A stretch of DNA of 64,000 nucleotides from Photobacterium toruni (GTDB lineage: Bacteria; Pseudomonadota; Gammaproteobacteria; Enterobacterales; Vibrionaceae). The notes under the pieces are model-generated. The model was given only the letters and a program-made list of their open reading frames with translations. It was not told the DNA's origin and ran no database searches. The stretch lies in NCBI RefSeq assembly GCF_024529955.1, contig NZ_AP024855.1, forward strand, positions 1,094,658-1,158,657, in the 5' to 3' direction. A program made the translations under genes and the position numbers. Positions 19,138-29,654 of this stretch are shown in pieces. Numbering within the stretch: position 1 is the stretch's first letter; the number at the start of each line of letters is the position of its first letter.

Positions 19138-20051
19138 TAGCCTTTTACTCCACCAGACGTTAAGCCGCCCACGATATAATCTTGAAATTTATAGAAAACG
19201 AGAACAGGCGGAATTGCTGCTAAGACCGCGCCTGCTGCGAATACGTTGTAGCTAGATTCTTTGATGTTATTGATAAGACCCATAAGACCAACTGCCAGTG
19301 TTTTCGCTTCTGAATCCATACTTGCAATCAGGAACTTAGGCATGATGATGTCGCCAATTGGACCTAAGAAGCAGAAGATGGCGATAACCATGATCATTGG
19401 TTTAACTAATGGTAATAGGATCTCTTTGAAGATCTGCAGTTGAGTTGCACCATCAATTTTTGCGGATTCATCTAACGCACGAGGAATCGAATCGTAATAA
19501 CCTTTCATTAAAATCGTATTCATTGTGATGCCACCTGTGGTGTAGATGAGGATCATAAAGATATACGTATATAGTGTGGCGTTGGCTGAGCTGTAAATAC
19601 CGATAGAATTCGCAATTGCATACAGAGCAATTAAGCCACTGCCTGATGGAATGATTTGAATGATCAGCAATGACATTAATGCACTCTTACGTGATTGGTA
19701 ACGATAACGAGAGTAAACAAACCCCGAAATGGTCACGATAAACGTAGAGAGGATCATGGTAATTATCGATACTAAGAAGGTATTGCGATACCAACTTAAA
19801 TAAGGCGTATTATTGAAAAGATGGATAAAATTCTCAGTTAAACTGAAATTCTCAGGAAAGAACGAGGTAGAGTAGAGCGAGTTACTGACGTTAAACGCAC
19901 TCATTAATGTCACTAAAATCGGGTACAGAATGATCACTGCCATAGAAATTAGAAACGCATAACTAAAGATAACACCCATATTTTTAGTAATAACGTGGCG
20001 GTTTAAACGTTTCACTTTGATTTGGCGCGCTAAAGGGATTGCACTGTCCAT
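19137..20051 (-). CDS. Maltodextrin ABC permease, MalG/MdxG-like
   Basis: The 304-residue integral membrane protein has six predicted segments and the coupling-loop motif D-E-S-A-K-I-D-G-A-T-Q-L-Q-I-F (EAA-type motif) that contacts the ATPase. It corresponds to MalG and ends with G-G-L-T-S-G-G-V-K-G, the usual C-terminal signature of the MalG/MdxG group. It overlaps both neighbouring genes by a single base, a tight translational coupling that keeps the two permeases and the ATPase balanced. Confidence 0.92.
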   Translation of the reverse strand: MDSAIPLARQIKVKRLNRHVITKNMGVIFSYAFLISMAVIILYPILVTLMSAFNVSNSLYSTSFFPENFSLTENFIHLFNNTPYLSWYRNTFLVSIITMILSTFIVTISGFVYSRYRYQSRKSALMSLLIIQIIPSGSGLIALYAIANSIGIYSSANATLYTYIFMILIYTTGGITMNTILMKGYYDSIPRALDESAKIDGATQLQIFKEILLPLVKPMIMVIAIFCFLGPIGDIIMPKFLIASMDSEAKTLAVGLMGLINNIKESSYNVFAAGAVLAAIPPVLVFYKFQDYIVGGLTSGGVKG

Positions 20052-21349
20052 TACATAACCTCCTCATTTTTAAAGGCACCTGCTTTTAGCCATGAATACA
20101 AGACTACGGCACCGACAACAGTACTGGTGATTAAGGTGTATACCGCCGCTTCGTTGTATTTCGCATCCATCATTAAACGGAAACCTAAAGATGAAATGGT
20201 ATCGAGCGGTTTGTAGATTGACCCAACGGTTTGAACTGTCGCTTCACCCAACATGTATACAATGGTGACGTTATTAAAGTTGAAGGTAAATTGGGTAATA
20301 AATACCGGAGCAACACTTATTAATATCAAGGGGAGAGTGATATCGAAGAAATTGGTCCATGCGTTACCGCCATCGATTGCACTCGCTTCATATAAATCAT
20401 CAGGAATGGTTTGTAATACGCCCGTTACTAGAATAAATACATAAGGGAAGCCTAACCACGCTTGGATTAAGATAATGGTAATTTTGGCGTAATCAGCGTT
20501 TAGGAAAAAGCCAATAGCAGTGCTTACATCGTATTCATTACCTGTGAAAAATGGAATAACCATGGTGTTCATGCCACCAATCTTTGAGAAGAAAAGTTGG
20601 AAAACAAGAATGGTTAAAAAAGCAGGAACCGCCCAAGGTAAAATGTACACAGTGCGAAAGAACTTCTTTCCTCTGATGTGCTTATTGTTTGCAACAACTG
20701 CAAGAACAGTACCGAGAACGATGGTGAGTGCTGAAGCACAGAAAGTCCATGTAAGAGTCCAAGATAACGTTTCTTGAAATGCTGCCGCTGTTCGCTCATT
20801 AGTGAACAGACGTTCAAAGTTGGTAAAGCCTTTCCATTCAATAAGAAATGCTGGTGGTAAAACAGGGCGTTTAAAGTTAGTAAAAGCAACGACAATAGAA
20901 ACAATTGCAGGTAATAAAGCAAAAACAAACAGTAAGATAAACTTAGGTGCAGTAATGAGATTAGGTACGATTTCGTGTGATAACCCACGTACTTTTTCAG
21001 TAAAGGTAATCGCAAAACCAGATTCATCTATCTGTCTTTTTACATCTTTTGCATCACGAGCAAAAGCGTAATGTAATGCGAAAAAGACCAAGATCATCAT
21101 TGCGCCAACGGTTGAACCTACCATAATAAGGAAAGAATCATCGACAAAGCGCTCTGCACCGATGGTGATTTTCCCATTAGGTTGTTTGACAGCCAATAGA
21201 CGGAAATTAGGCAGGGTAAATTGAATAAAAACCAATATCTCTAAAGCCAATATAGAGAATCCAAATAGTGCTTCTCGTGTTCGATGTAGTGCAAAATGGC
21301 CACTACCTGGAATCAGCATAGAGAGCCAGAATATAAACGGTTGACTCAT
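20051..21349 (-). CDS. Maltodextrin ABC permease, MalF/MdxF-like
   Basis: The 432-residue membrane protein corresponds to MalF, with the EAA-type loop Y-E-A-S-A-I-D-G-G-N-A-W-T-N-F-F. It begins with two or three extra hydrophobic segments (M-L-I-P-G-S-G-H-F-A-L start) before the common core. It lacks the large periplasmic P2 insertion of enterobacterial MalF. That layout is closer, from family knowledge, to Firmicute MdxF/MalC proteins. It starts 112 bases after the binding-protein gene, a gap in which a stabilising hairpin would be usual, though I did not find a strong one. Confidence 0.9.
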   Translation of the reverse strand: MSQPFIFWLSMLIPGSGHFALHRTREALFGFSILALEILVFIQFTLPNFRLLAVKQPNGKITIGAERFVDDSFLIMVGSTVGAMMILVFFALHYAFARDAKDVKRQIDESGFAITFTEKVRGLSHEIVPNLITAPKFILLFVFALLPAIVSIVVAFTNFKRPVLPPAFLIEWKGFTNFERLFTNERTAAAFQETLSWTLTWTFCASALTIVLGTVLAVVANNKHIRGKKFFRTVYILPWAVPAFLTILVFQLFFSKIGGMNTMVIPFFTGNEYDVSTAIGFFLNADYAKITIILIQAWLGFPYVFILVTGVLQTIPDDLYEASAIDGGNAWTNFFDITLPLILISVAPVFITQFTFNFNNVTIVYMLGEATVQTVGSIYKPLDTISSLGFRLMMDAKYNEAAVYTLITSTVVGAVVLYSWLKAGAFKNEEVM

Positions 21350-21461
21350 GTAAATAACCTACTTATTTATTAATGTTGTGTAGATATGCCATGTCTTTGT
21401 ATTGCACGATGCTGAGTGGTTCCGCATCGTGCAAATAGATCAAGAATTAAAGTGGCGTGAA

Positions 21462-22595
21462 TTACATGTCTTCGATATCAATTTCGATAGTATCAACGGT
21501 TGCATTGAGTACTGCTTTTACATTTTGACCTTGTGCGATTTGAGCAAGACCTGTTTTCATTGGTCCCCATACCTTCATGAACTCAGGAATACTTGGCATA
21601 GGCTGGCCGATATTTGTCGCATCAAAGATAGCTTTGTGTAGAGAGCCTTCTTTGTAATTAACAGATAGGTTAGGTGATACTTCGCGAGTGTCGGTGTACC
21701 ATTTGTTTGCATTCTCAGGTGTTGCTAAGAACTTGATGAAAGCACGAGCACCTTCTTTGTTATCACTGTAACCGTTAACGGTCATTCCTTTTGTACCGGT
21801 TAAGGCTTTATATGGATGGCTGCCATCCCAACTTGGAATCGGTGCTGCACCAACATTAATACCGGCTTTTTCGATATCAGCAATTGCCCATGGGCCGTTG
21901 ATAATGGCTTTTACTTTTCCTTCCATGAAGTATTTCATCATGATGTCATAAGCAACGGTATCATCTTGCATGAGTGTCCAGTGACTTACGCCGCTGTTAT
22001 ATAAACTTTGAGCCGCTAAACCTGCTTTGATTGAATCTGGTGTATTTAAACCAATGTCTTGTGGATTATTGTCTTTGAAAATATAGCCGCCATTAGACAT
22101 AAATAGACCGCCAGTGAAGTAGAAATCAGTAAATTTTGCAGCCCATTCTGACGGTGGAATTTCTTTCAGTGTTTTGGGTGCCTCTTTTATCATGTCTTTG
22201 TTATACAGAAACAAAGTTGTATCTGTAGACATTGGAAGCATGTAGGTTTGACCGTTATAGGTTGATGCGTTGGTTGCAGCATCTGTATAACCATTAACGG
22301 TAAAGTTGGTTGGAGCAATTAAATGTTGATCCGCTAGTTCACCAATACGGTCATTTGGGATCATGAAAATATCAGCAATGTTGCCTTTTTGAGTTGGTAG
22401 CGCTGCCAGTAAATCAAACATGCTTGTTGCTGCTACTTCAACCTTAAAGTCTTTGCCTTTATTGAACTGCTTTGCAAGTTCGGTGAAGTAAGGAACATAG
22501 CTTTTTTCAACGCCAATAACGATGTTTTCTGCAGCTATTGCTGTGTTACTAAGTAATAGGGCTGCTGAAACGGCAAGTGATAATTTCTTAATCAT
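21462..22595 (-). CDS. Maltodextrin-binding protein, MalE-like
   Basis: The 377-residue solute-binding protein has a clear Sec signal peptide (M-I-K-K-L-S-L-A-V-S-A-A-L-L-L ... A-I-A-A), cleaved near residue 22. It then shows the MalE-type fold, with F-M-E-G-K-V-K-A-I-I-N-G-P-W-A and G-T-K-G-M-T-V-N-G-Y-S as characteristic blocks. It works in the periplasm and delivers maltodextrins or cyclodextrins to the two permeases encoded downstream. It is the first gene of the minus-strand operon, with an AGGAG ribosome site 8 bases before ATG, and is probably the most highly expressed. Substrate range cannot be read from sequence. Confidence 0.9.
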   Translation of the reverse strand: MIKKLSLAVSAALLLSNTAIAAENIVIGVEKSYVPYFTELAKQFNKGKDFKVEVAATSMFDLLAALPTQKGNIADIFMIPNDRIGELADQHLIAPTNFTVNGYTDAATNASTYNGQTYMLPMSTDTTLFLYNKDMIKEAPKTLKEIPPSEWAAKFTDFYFTGGLFMSNGGYIFKDNNPQDIGLNTPDSIKAGLAAQSLYNSGVSHWTLMQDDTVAYDIMMKYFMEGKVKAIINGPWAIADIEKAGINVGAAPIPSWDGSHPYKALTGTKGMTVNGYSDNKEGARAFIKFLATPENANKWYTDTREVSPNLSVNYKEGSLHKAIFDATNIGQPMPSIPEFMKVWGPMKTGLAQIAQGQNVKAVLNATVDTIEIDIEDM

Positions 22596-23070
22596 TTTAT
22601 TGCTCCTAAATAGGGGGAGAGGTTTAAACTAATAAAATTATGTTGTTATATAATCTTATTAGTATCAATAGCTTATGTTTGTTATTAAGCAGTCTCTCTC
22701 GAGTGTTTCCTGCGATACAGATTTGCCCATTTATAAGGCGAATGTTATTGAGATAATCATAGGTCTTTGGTTGTATATGGTGAAATACTATTTATCTTAG
22801 GTAGCCATAGATGAAATGCATATCACATAGATAAATGTTATCTGTCGCAATGATATTCAACGTATTGATGGTCTTTGGTAAGTTAAAAATGTGAGAGCAG
22901 TAACAGTCTGTAGGAGGGGGCAAAAGAGATTGGAAATAATCATTGAGTTTTGTGATAGCTGCAGGGATAAAATTACAGCTCAAGCTGTGATTGATAGTGA
23001 ACCCTATGTTTAGTTCGACTATTTGTTAATCATCAGCTTGAGGTAAGGTAAATAGCATTTTTAAAAAATA
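22596..23070. promoter_or_regulatory. Maltodextrin operon promoter region and HD-GYP 3' hairpin
   Basis: 475 bases without a gene. Next to the binding-protein gene, GGGGGAGAGG at 22613-22622 matches 8 of 10 positions of the MalT-box core but lies in the leader, so its role is doubtful. A weak Crp-like half-site pair is at 22812-22827. At 22979-23042 CTCAAGCTG pairs with CAGCTTGAG, probably ending the HD-GYP transcript. ACAGCT-CA-AGCTGT within it is also a short palindrome. Confidence 0.4.
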
Positions 23071-24189
23071 TTAGATGGAGGGGGTTTCTTTAATAATGTC
23101 AGGGTAGCGTTTTTGGATCTGTGTGATTTTATCAAGTGAATGTAAAATTGCATCAATACAAAGGGGATCAAATAGCGTTCCTGAGCCATTAATCAAATAC
23201 AATTCGACATCTTCAATTGACCATGGTTTTTTATATGGTCGATGACTTAATAATGCATCAATAACATCGGCAACGGTTACAATACGTGCTTCTAGTGGAA
23301 TATCTGATCCTTTCAACTTGTCAGGGTAACCTTTACCATCATAACGCTCATGGTGATGACGAATAATATTAAGAATAATATTAAGTTCTTGATTATTTTC
23401 ATATTTAAATGTGGTTAATATATTAGATAATAATTGGCAACCTAAATCTGTGTGTTGATTCATTATTGCTCTTTCTTTATCTGTATATATTTCAGTTGAA
23501 TATAAGATCTCTTCTGGAATTAAAGATTTTCCAATATCATGCATGTCTGAAAAGTGATAAACAGACTCAACAAAATCACCGCGACATTGACCTTTTTTGG
23601 CTAAAAAAAGGCCGATTAAGCGACTATATTCAGCCACTCTTTTTAAATGATTTTGAGTTTCTGGATCTTTATGGTGACTTAATAATAAAACAGTTTTAAC
23701 AATAGAGTGGAATGCTTTTTTATTGTTAAAATTATCAGTGATAAGTAACGTGAGTAGAATTGAAAAGGTAGTGAAATAATCCATTTTTTCACTAAAGAAA
23801 TCCTTCACTTTAGCATTGATGAATAAGACCCCAATAAAAGTATCATTAGTATAAATTGGACATGCCATACTTGAAATACAATTGCTTTGTAATAATCGCA
23901 AATGGATCTCTTTCACCGATGATTGATGAGACAGCATGTTATCAATAATACTTGGCTCTAATGATAAACGTATATTATTTAATCGCGGTGATAGGCTAAT
24001 TGATGAAATAAAGGTCGGAAAATTATTGCCATAATCAGGACTGCGATAAACAGAATATAAATTATCGTAGTCATCTATTCGTGTAACTGCAATCCCAATA
24101 ATTTCTGGATAGAGCTTTTGAGTAGAAGCAACAAACAGATTTAATCGTTCATTTAGTGAATGTGTGGAGTTTAAAAATGAATACATCAA
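23071..24189 (-). CDS. GAF-like sensor with HD-GYP c-di-GMP phosphodiesterase domain
   Basis: The 372-residue protein has an N-terminal sensor of about 160 residues that looks like a GAF domain ([17 protein letters not shown]). The HD-GYP domain follows. Visible metal and signature residues are M-H-D-I-G-K (HD), [11 protein letters not shown] (the GYP loop) and [13 protein letters not shown]. Such enzymes hydrolyse cyclic di-GMP in the cytoplasm and thereby affect motility or biofilm. No membrane segment is present. It is a single-gene unit between the maltodextrin operon and gcvP. Confidence 0.9.
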   Translation of the reverse strand: MMYSFLNSTHSLNERLNLFVASTQKLYPEIIGIAVTRIDDYDNLYSVYRSPDYGNNFPTFISSISLSPRLNNIRLSLEPSIIDNMLSHQSSVKEIHLRLLQSNCISSMACPIYTNDTFIGVLFINAKVKDFFSEKMDYFTTFSILLTLLITDNFNNKKAFHSIVKTVLLLSHHKDPETQNHLKRVAEYSRLIGLFLAKKGQCRGDFVESVYHFSDMHDIGKSLIPEEILYSTEIYTDKERAIMNQHTDLGCQLLSNILTTFKYENNQELNIILNIIRHHHERYDGKGYPDKLKGSDIPLEARIVTVADVIDALLSHRPYKKPWSIEDVELYLINGSGTLFDPLCIDAILHSLDKITQIQKRYPDIIKETPSI

Positions 24190-24362
24190 TAAGTCCTTTT
24201 ATGATCATATGCATATTGCTTTATATTTGATCAAAGAGAATGACTTGTATAGTGATTTGTTTGCTTTTGGCATTAATATTTATGAGTAATATTTACGTTG
24301 TTTGATATGTGTTGTCAGGGGGGTTTTTGATGTTTTTATCAAAATATCAGTTTAAATATAAC

Positions 24363-24395
24363 CAAAGCGAATCAAAAGATAGATTCGCCTTTATT
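24363..24395 (-). terminator. Terminator of gcvHP
   Basis: GCGAATC pairs with GATTCGC around an 8-base loop, with A/T tracts on both sides, 40 bases past the gcvP stop codon. Confidence 0.7.
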
Positions 24396-24428
24396 ATTAT
24401 AATGTGATGACGGTATTGAGTCGTTGCA

Positions 24429-27308
24429 TTACTTATTCATATATGCATCAATACTTACACATGAGCAAATTAAATTACGGTCCCCAAAAACATTATCAAC
24501 TCGATTAACACTTGGCCAATACTTGGTATTTTGAGTATGTATTGATGGGAAACAAGCAATATCACGGCTATAACAATGTCCCCATTCACTAACTCGAAGA
24601 TCTGCTTGAGTATGGGGAGCATTCACTAATGGATTATCATCTAAAGGCCATTCACCTGTCTGTACTTGATGAATCTCTTTGCGAATAGCGATCATCGCCT
24701 CACAGAAACGATCTAATTCAGTAATGTCTTCAGACTCTGTAGGCTCAATCATTAATGTGCCAGCTACAGGGAATGACATTGTTGGTGCATGGAAGCCATA
24801 GTCCATTAATCGTTTAGCGATGTCTTCTTCTGAAATACCAGAGGCAGCTTTAATTGAACGAATATCAATAATGCATTCGTGGGCGACGCGACCTTGTGTT
24901 CCTCGATATAAAATAGGGTAATGTGGTCGTAAACGTTCCATGACATAGTTAGCATTTAAAATTGCTAGCTCAGTAGCTTGTTTTAGTCCAGCTTCACCCA
25001 TCATCGAAATATAAGCGTATGAAATCGGTAAAATTGAGGCAGAACCCAATGCTGCTGCTGATACCGCATATTGATTATTCTGTGATTGTTGATTATCAAT
25101 ATGTCCGGGTAAAAATGGACTTAGATGTGATTTAACTCCGATAGGACCAACTCCTGGGCCACCACCACCATGAGGAATACAGAAGGTTTTATGAAGATTG
25201 AGATGGGAGACATCTGAACCGATAAACCCCGGGCTTGTTAATCCCACTTGTGCATTCATGTTAGCCCCATCAAGATAGACTTGACCGCCCGCTGCATGGA
25301 CACGTTCACAAACTTGTTGAACACCTTCTTCATAGACACCATGGGTTGAAGGGTAAGTGATCATAATGCAGGATAAATTATCACGGTGTTGATCTATTTT
25401 TTCTTGCAAATCATTGAGATCAATATTGCCTTTCTCATCACAGCCTACCACCACCACTTGCATTGACACCATCGCTGCAGAGGCTGGGTTGGTGCCATGT
25501 GCTGAGCTTGGAATTAAGCATACATTACGGTGATTATCACCATTTGCTTGGTGGTAACGTTGAATGGCAATTAGACCCGCGTATTCACCTTGTGCGCCTG
25601 AGTTAGGTTGCAGTGAGATGGCATCGTAACCTGTAATAGTGCATAACATCGCTGAGAGCTTTTGAGCTAACTCTTGATAACCCAACGTTTGACAATCAGG
25701 TGCAAAAGGGTGTAATTGACCAAATTCAGGCCATGTCACAGGGATCATTTCAGTAGCTGCATTGAGTTTCATGGTGCAACTACCAAGAGGGATCATGCCA
25801 TGAGTCAGTGAATAATCTTTATTTTCAAGTTGTTTCATATAACGCATCATGTTGGTTTCGCTATGGTAGCGATGAAAAACAGGGTGCGTTAGGTAATCAC
25901 TTTGACGTTGGCAACGGAGAGGAATTGCGGCAAATTCAGCTGTCGCAATTAGCGTGCTGTAATGATCAATTGATAAAACCTTGCCAGTTAATAAGGTCAA
26001 TAACACTTCAATGTCATCGGTTGATGTGGTTTCATCAATACTAATGCCAAGTTTATGATTATATTTACGAAGGTTAATGCCTGCATCTAATGCTTGTTGA
26101 TAGAGGCTATCAGTATGCTCAGCTGTCAGTAATGTGAGGGTATCAAAGAAGGTGTTATTTTCAATAATGAAGCCATTATCACGTAAACCTGCGGCTAATA
26201 TTGCCGTGAGGTGATGCACTCGACGAGCAATTTTTTTAAGGCCTTCAGCACCATGATATAACGCATAAAAAGCCGCCATATTAGCCAGTAATGCTTGAGC
26301 TGTACAAATATTAGAGGTCGCTTTTTCTCGACGAATATGTTGTTCACGAGTTTGCATTGCCATGCGTAGAGCGCGGTTACCTTTGGTATCTTTTGATACG
26401 CCAATGACTCGCCCTGGCATAGTGCGCTTGTATTGATCTTTAGTTGCCATAAAACCAGCATGTGGTCCACCAAACCCCATTGGAACACCAAACCGTTGTG
26501 CGCTACCAATCACTACATCTGCCCCCATTTCACTTGGTGGTGTTAGTAAAGTGAGGGCTAATAGGTCACTGGCAACGATGACTAAGGCTTTGTTATTGTG
26601 TGCACTGGTAATAATATCCGTTAAATCATCAATCTGACCGTTAGTTGCTGGGTATTGTAATAATGCACCAAAGACGTGGTGATCGTTGAGTTGTTGAGGT
26701 TCACCAACAATAACCTCGACATCAATAAAGTGAGCACGAGTTTTAACGACATCAATGGTTTGTGGGTGAACATTGGCTGCGATAAAGAACTGTGAACTTT
26801 TGTTTTTACCTGCACGTAGACATAGCGTCATCGCTTCTGCGGCTGCAGTTGCTTCATCAAGTAATGACGCATTAGCCAGATCCATACCTGTCATATCGAT
26901 AATCACTTGCTGAAAATTAAGCAATGATTCTAAACGACCTTGTGATATTTCAGGTTGATAAGGAGTGTAGGCGGTATACCACCCCGGATTTTCCAAGATA
27001 TTACGTAAAATAACATTTGGAGTATGAGTATTATAATATCCTTGCCCAATATAACTTTTATTGATGATATTTTTTGCTGCTATTTTTTTGAGTGAGGCGA
27101 GCATATTCGCTTCACTTTGTGCTGGTGGTAACGACATGGGTTGCGGTAATGCAATAGAAGCCGGAATTGTTTGTTGGATGAGCTGTTCAATACTCAATGC
27201 GCCAATTTTTGCTAGCATATTTTGTTGTTGCGATACGCTAGGACCATTATGGCGCTGAGCAAAACGAGTATCATCACTGAGAGTATTGAGCAGTGTGGTC
27301 GAAGTCAT
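24429..27308 (-). CDS. gcvP: Glycine dehydrogenase (decarboxylating), P-protein
   Basis: The product is about 959 residues long and matches the full-length homodimeric P-protein, which decarboxylates glycine with pyridoxal phosphate and passes the aminomethyl group to the H-protein. Conserved blocks are the N-terminal F-A-x-[24 protein letters not shown] and G-S-C-T-M-K-L-N-A. The PLP-lysine region is [17 protein letters not shown]. The frame extends 19 codons further upstream into gcvH, but the ATG at 27308 has an AAGGAA ribosome site and the standard N-terminus. It follows gcvH by 22 bases. No lpd gene is nearby, as is usual. Confidence 0.95.
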   Translation of the reverse strand: MTSTTLLNTLSDDTRFAQRHNGPSVSQQQNMLAKIGALSIEQLIQQTIPASIALPQPMSLPPAQSEANMLASLKKIAAKNIINKSYIGQGYYNTHTPNVILRNILENPGWYTAYTPYQPEISQGRLESLLNFQQVIIDMTGMDLANASLLDEATAAAEAMTLCLRAGKNKSSQFFIAANVHPQTIDVVKTRAHFIDVEVIVGEPQQLNDHHVFGALLQYPATNGQIDDLTDIITSAHNNKALVIVASDLLALTLLTPPSEMGADVVIGSAQRFGVPMGFGGPHAGFMATKDQYKRTMPGRVIGVSKDTKGNRALRMAMQTREQHIRREKATSNICTAQALLANMAAFYALYHGAEGLKKIARRVHHLTAILAAGLRDNGFIIENNTFFDTLTLLTAEHTDSLYQQALDAGINLRKYNHKLGISIDETTSTDDIEVLLTLLTGKVLSIDHYSTLIATAEFAAIPLRCQRQSDYLTHPVFHRYHSETNMMRYMKQLENKDYSLTHGMIPLGSCTMKLNAATEMIPVTWPEFGQLHPFAPDCQTLGYQELAQKLSAMLCTITGYDAISLQPNSGAQGEYAGLIAIQRYHQANGDNHRNVCLIPSSAHGTNPASAAMVSMQVVVVGCDEKGNIDLNDLQEKIDQHRDNLSCIMITYPSTHGVYEEGVQQVCERVHAAGGQVYLDGANMNAQVGLTSPGFIGSDVSHLNLHKTFCIPHGGGGPGVGPIGVKSHLSPFLPGHIDNQQSQNNQYAVSAAALGSASILPISYAYISMMGEAGLKQATELAILNANYVMERLRPHYPILYRGTQGRVAHECIIDIRSIKAASGISEEDIAKRLMDYGFHAPTMSFPVAGTLMIEPTESEDITELDRFCEAMIAIRKEIHQVQTGEWPLDDNPLVNAPHTQADLRVSEWGHCYSRDIACFPSIHTQNTKYWPSVNRVDNVFGDRNLICSCVSIDAYMNK

Positions 27309-27330
27309 CTTTCTTTCCTTGGCGGTGGCA

Positions 27331-27711
27331 TTATTCTTCAACGATGGAAGCAAGGTAAGTATCACTGTCGATTAACTCGTTGAGCTGCGATAGATCATCT
27401 AATTTAATGGTTGCAATCCAACCGCTATTGTAAGGATCTTCATTAATTAGCTCAGGGTTATCATCTAATGAGCTATTGGTTTCTAGAATTTGTCCAGTAA
27501 CGGGAGCATAAATATCAGAGGCGGCTTTAACCGATTCTACCAATGAAAAGGTCTTTCCTGCATCAGTGACATCACCAATATCAGGAAGATCAACAAAAAC
27601 GACATCACCTAATAATTTCTGCGCATGATCTGAAATGCCCATTGTAATCGTGCCGTCACCGTTATCACGAATCCACTCATGGCTGGCTGTAAATTTTAGT
27701 GTCATTTCCAT
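27331..27711 (-). CDS. gcvH: Glycine cleavage H-protein
   Basis: The 126-residue lipoyl carrier matches GcvH. The lipoylation lysine lies in [16 protein letters not shown], and the N-terminal H-E-W and C-terminal G-W-I-A-T-I-K motifs are present. It shuttles the aminomethyl group between P- and T-proteins. AAGGAG 7 bases before the ATG at 27711 supports this start over the second Met two codons later. It is first in the gcvHP operon, divergent from gcvT. Confidence 0.95.
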   Translation of the reverse strand: MEMTLKFTASHEWIRDNGDGTITMGISDHAQKLLGDVVFVDLPDIGDVTDAGKTFSLVESVKAASDIYAPVTGQILETNSSLDDNPELINEDPYNSGWIATIKLDDLSQLNELIDSDTYLASIVEE

Positions 27712-27811
27712 ATCTATACTCCTTAGTTGCAGATTGTTGAGACATTATGTTAATTAATATTGTTATTATTTATTTTTAAAGGGTAAATGTTATTTCATTG
27801 ATTTAAATTCT

Positions 27812-27827
27812 ACGTAAGCGTTTGCTT
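27812..27827. promoter_or_regulatory. PurR-like operator between gcvHP and gcvT
   Basis: ACGTAAGCGTTTGCTT matches the E. coli PurR consensus ACGCAAACGTTTGCGT at 13 of 16 positions and lies between the divergent gcv promoters. PurR control of glycine cleavage is established in E. coli, because the pathway feeds one-carbon units to purines. Binding here is inferred. Confidence 0.6.
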
Positions 27828-27959
27828 GTTGTCATGGCTATTTAACAATATTGCGGATCTGATCAAGATATAAGTCTTTGGCTTTTCCGTTCCTATAGTG
27901 CTTTTGGTAGGGTAAAACAATCATTGGATAACCTTTGTTGCTACTGGGAGTAGATCATC

Positions 27960-29081
27960 ATGTCTCAACATTTATTACAAACTCCGTTGTATTCTATGCA
28001 TGTCAATATGGGCGCTAAAATGGTGCCATTTGCTGGTTATGAAATGCCAGTACAGTACACATTAGGCGTTAAAAAAGAGCATCTTCATTGTCGCAATGCA
28101 GTGGGATTATTTGATGTTTCTCATATGGGACAATTACGGTTACGTGGTAAAAATGCAGCTAAAATGCTAGAAACATTAGTACCTGTTGATATTGTTGATT
28201 TGCCTGAAGGAAAACAGCGTTATGCTTTTTTTACCAATGATAGTGGTGGTATTGAAGATGATCTAATGGTGACAAATTTCGGGGATCATCTATTTGTGGT
28301 GGTTAATGCCGCGTGTAAAACGAAAGATATTGCTCACTTACAGGCTCATTTATTAGCAGATGTGGAACTTGAAGTGATACATGATCGAGCGTTGTTAGCA
28401 TTGCAAGGACCTAAAGCGGTTGATGTACTGGCTCAAATAAATCCTCATGTACGTGATATGGTATTTATGGACGCTGTTCGTCTCGAGCTATTAGGACAAG
28501 AGTGTTATGTTAGCCGCTCTGGGTATACTGGTGAAGATGGTTTTGAAATTTCAGTACCGAATTCACATGCTGTTACGTTAGCCACCATATTACTTGACGA
28601 TCACGATGTTGAATGGATTGGACTTGGCGCTCGTGACTCACTGCGTTTAGAGTGTGGCTTGTGTTTATATGGCCATGATCTTGATAAGACCACTACACCT
28701 GTTGAGGCGAGTTTATTATGGGGAGTAAGTAAAAATCGTCGAACCGATGGTGATCGTGCGGGGGGGTTTATTGGTGCCGATATTATTTTAGCTCAGATAG
28801 AAACTAAAGAAATAAGTCGTAAGCGGGTGGGGTTAGTTGGGCAAACTAAAGCGCCAGTGCGAGAAGGGAGTTTATTATTTGATGGTAATAATAACCAAGT
28901 GGGGGTTGTAACGAGTGGAACATTTGGACCATCAATAGCAATGCCTGTAGCGATGGGCTATGTTGCACTAATGCATAGTGAGCTTAATACGGTTTTATTT
29001 GCAGAGGTACGGGGTAAACGATTACCGATGATAGTGACACAAATGCCTTTTATTGCTCAACATTATTATCGCGGTAAATAA
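27960..29081 (+). CDS. gcvT: Aminomethyltransferase, glycine cleavage T-protein
   Basis: The 373-residue product matches GcvT, which transfers the methylene group from the H-protein arm to tetrahydrofolate. Typical blocks are L-Y-S-M-H-V-N-M-G-A-K-M-V-P-F-A-G-Y-E-M-P-V-Q-Y, L-F-D-V-S-H-M-G-Q, S-R-S-G-Y-T-G-E-D-G-F-E, G-L-G-A-R-D-S-L-R-L-E and the C-terminal V-T-S-G-T-F-G-P-S. Here it is divergent from gcvHP instead of leading a gcvTHP operon; the shared intergenic region has the PurR-like box. No glycine riboswitch was recognised upstream. Confidence 0.95.
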   Translation: MSQHLLQTPLYSMHVNMGAKMVPFAGYEMPVQYTLGVKKEHLHCRNAVGLFDVSHMGQLRLRGKNAAKMLETLVPVDIVDLPEGKQRYAFFTNDSGGIEDDLMVTNFGDHLFVVVNAACKTKDIAHLQAHLLADVELEVIHDRALLALQGPKAVDVLAQINPHVRDMVFMDAVRLELLGQECYVSRSGYTGEDGFEISVPNSHAVTLATILLDDHDVEWIGLGARDSLRLECGLCLYGHDLDKTTTPVEASLLWGVSKNRRTDGDRAGGFIGADIILAQIETKEISRKRVGLVGQTKAPVREGSLLFDGNNNQVGVVTSGTFGPSIAMPVAMGYVALMHSELNTVLFAEVRGKRLPMIVTQMPFIAQHYYRGK

Positions 29082-29165
29082 TCAATTTTTATTAAGGCGT
29101 ATATACTTTTAACAAGCAAGAGAAGTAGTTACGCCTCAATATCGAACCAGCAGTTTATAATAATC

Positions 29166-29342
29166 TTACTCATAGTTATAATTCCTATTAATATTTTTAT
29201 AAACAGATTGAAAGAGTAATTGAAACCCTTCTTTTGTGAGTTCATTTGCTTCTATTTTAGCGGCTGTTAATCGCTGATAACACTCAGATAATATTTGAAT
29301 AAATAGATCTTTTTCTGTAGGTGTAAGCTTTTGAATATCCAT
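29166..29342 (-). CDS. Small 58-residue hypothetical protein
   Basis: A short open frame of 58 codons within an otherwise empty 570-base gap after gcvT. The product starts M-D-I-Q-K-L-T-P-T-E-K-D and is predicted mostly helical and amphipathic, with one cysteine (S-E-C-Y-Q-R-L) and an Asn/Tyr-rich tail. The ribosome site is weak (AGAAG at about 9 bases). Codon use (ATT, AAA, GAA, TTA) looks like the local genes. I do not recognise a family, and the rest of the gap (29343-29654) holds nothing I can identify. Confidence 0.5.
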   Translation of the reverse strand: MDIQKLTPTEKDLFIQILSECYQRLTAAKIEANELTKEGFQLLFQSVYKNINRNYNYE

Positions 29343-29654
29343 CGTTAAATCTTCTATTTAGAGTATTGCAATCTATATCTAAAGTAATTCTTATAGTAAA
29401 TATAGAGTTTATCTATAGTATTTACTATTCAACAAGTATAATAACAAACTGGCTTTAGAAGTATATGCTATTTAAATCTATTCTGATAGAGACTTATTTT
29501 TGCAGCACGATAGTATTAATTGTTAAGTACATAACGTTATTATTTAGCTTAATAAGTATAATTTAAAATACAATGCCTCACCTGTTATTATAATTGATAA
29601 AAACAAGTAAGACATTGTTGTTATTTTGTTTGTTATTGTTTTTTTGTATAAGTA

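Noticed and set aside
22613..22622. MalT box in the maltodextrin promoter
   Set aside because: The match is 8 of 10 but it lies 18-27 bases before the start codon, within the leader, and no second box at proper spacing was seen; kept only as a note.
27712..27959. Glycine riboswitch upstream of gcvT or gcvHP
   Set aside because: None of the conserved riboswitch core blocks could be recognised; only the PurR-like dyad stands out.
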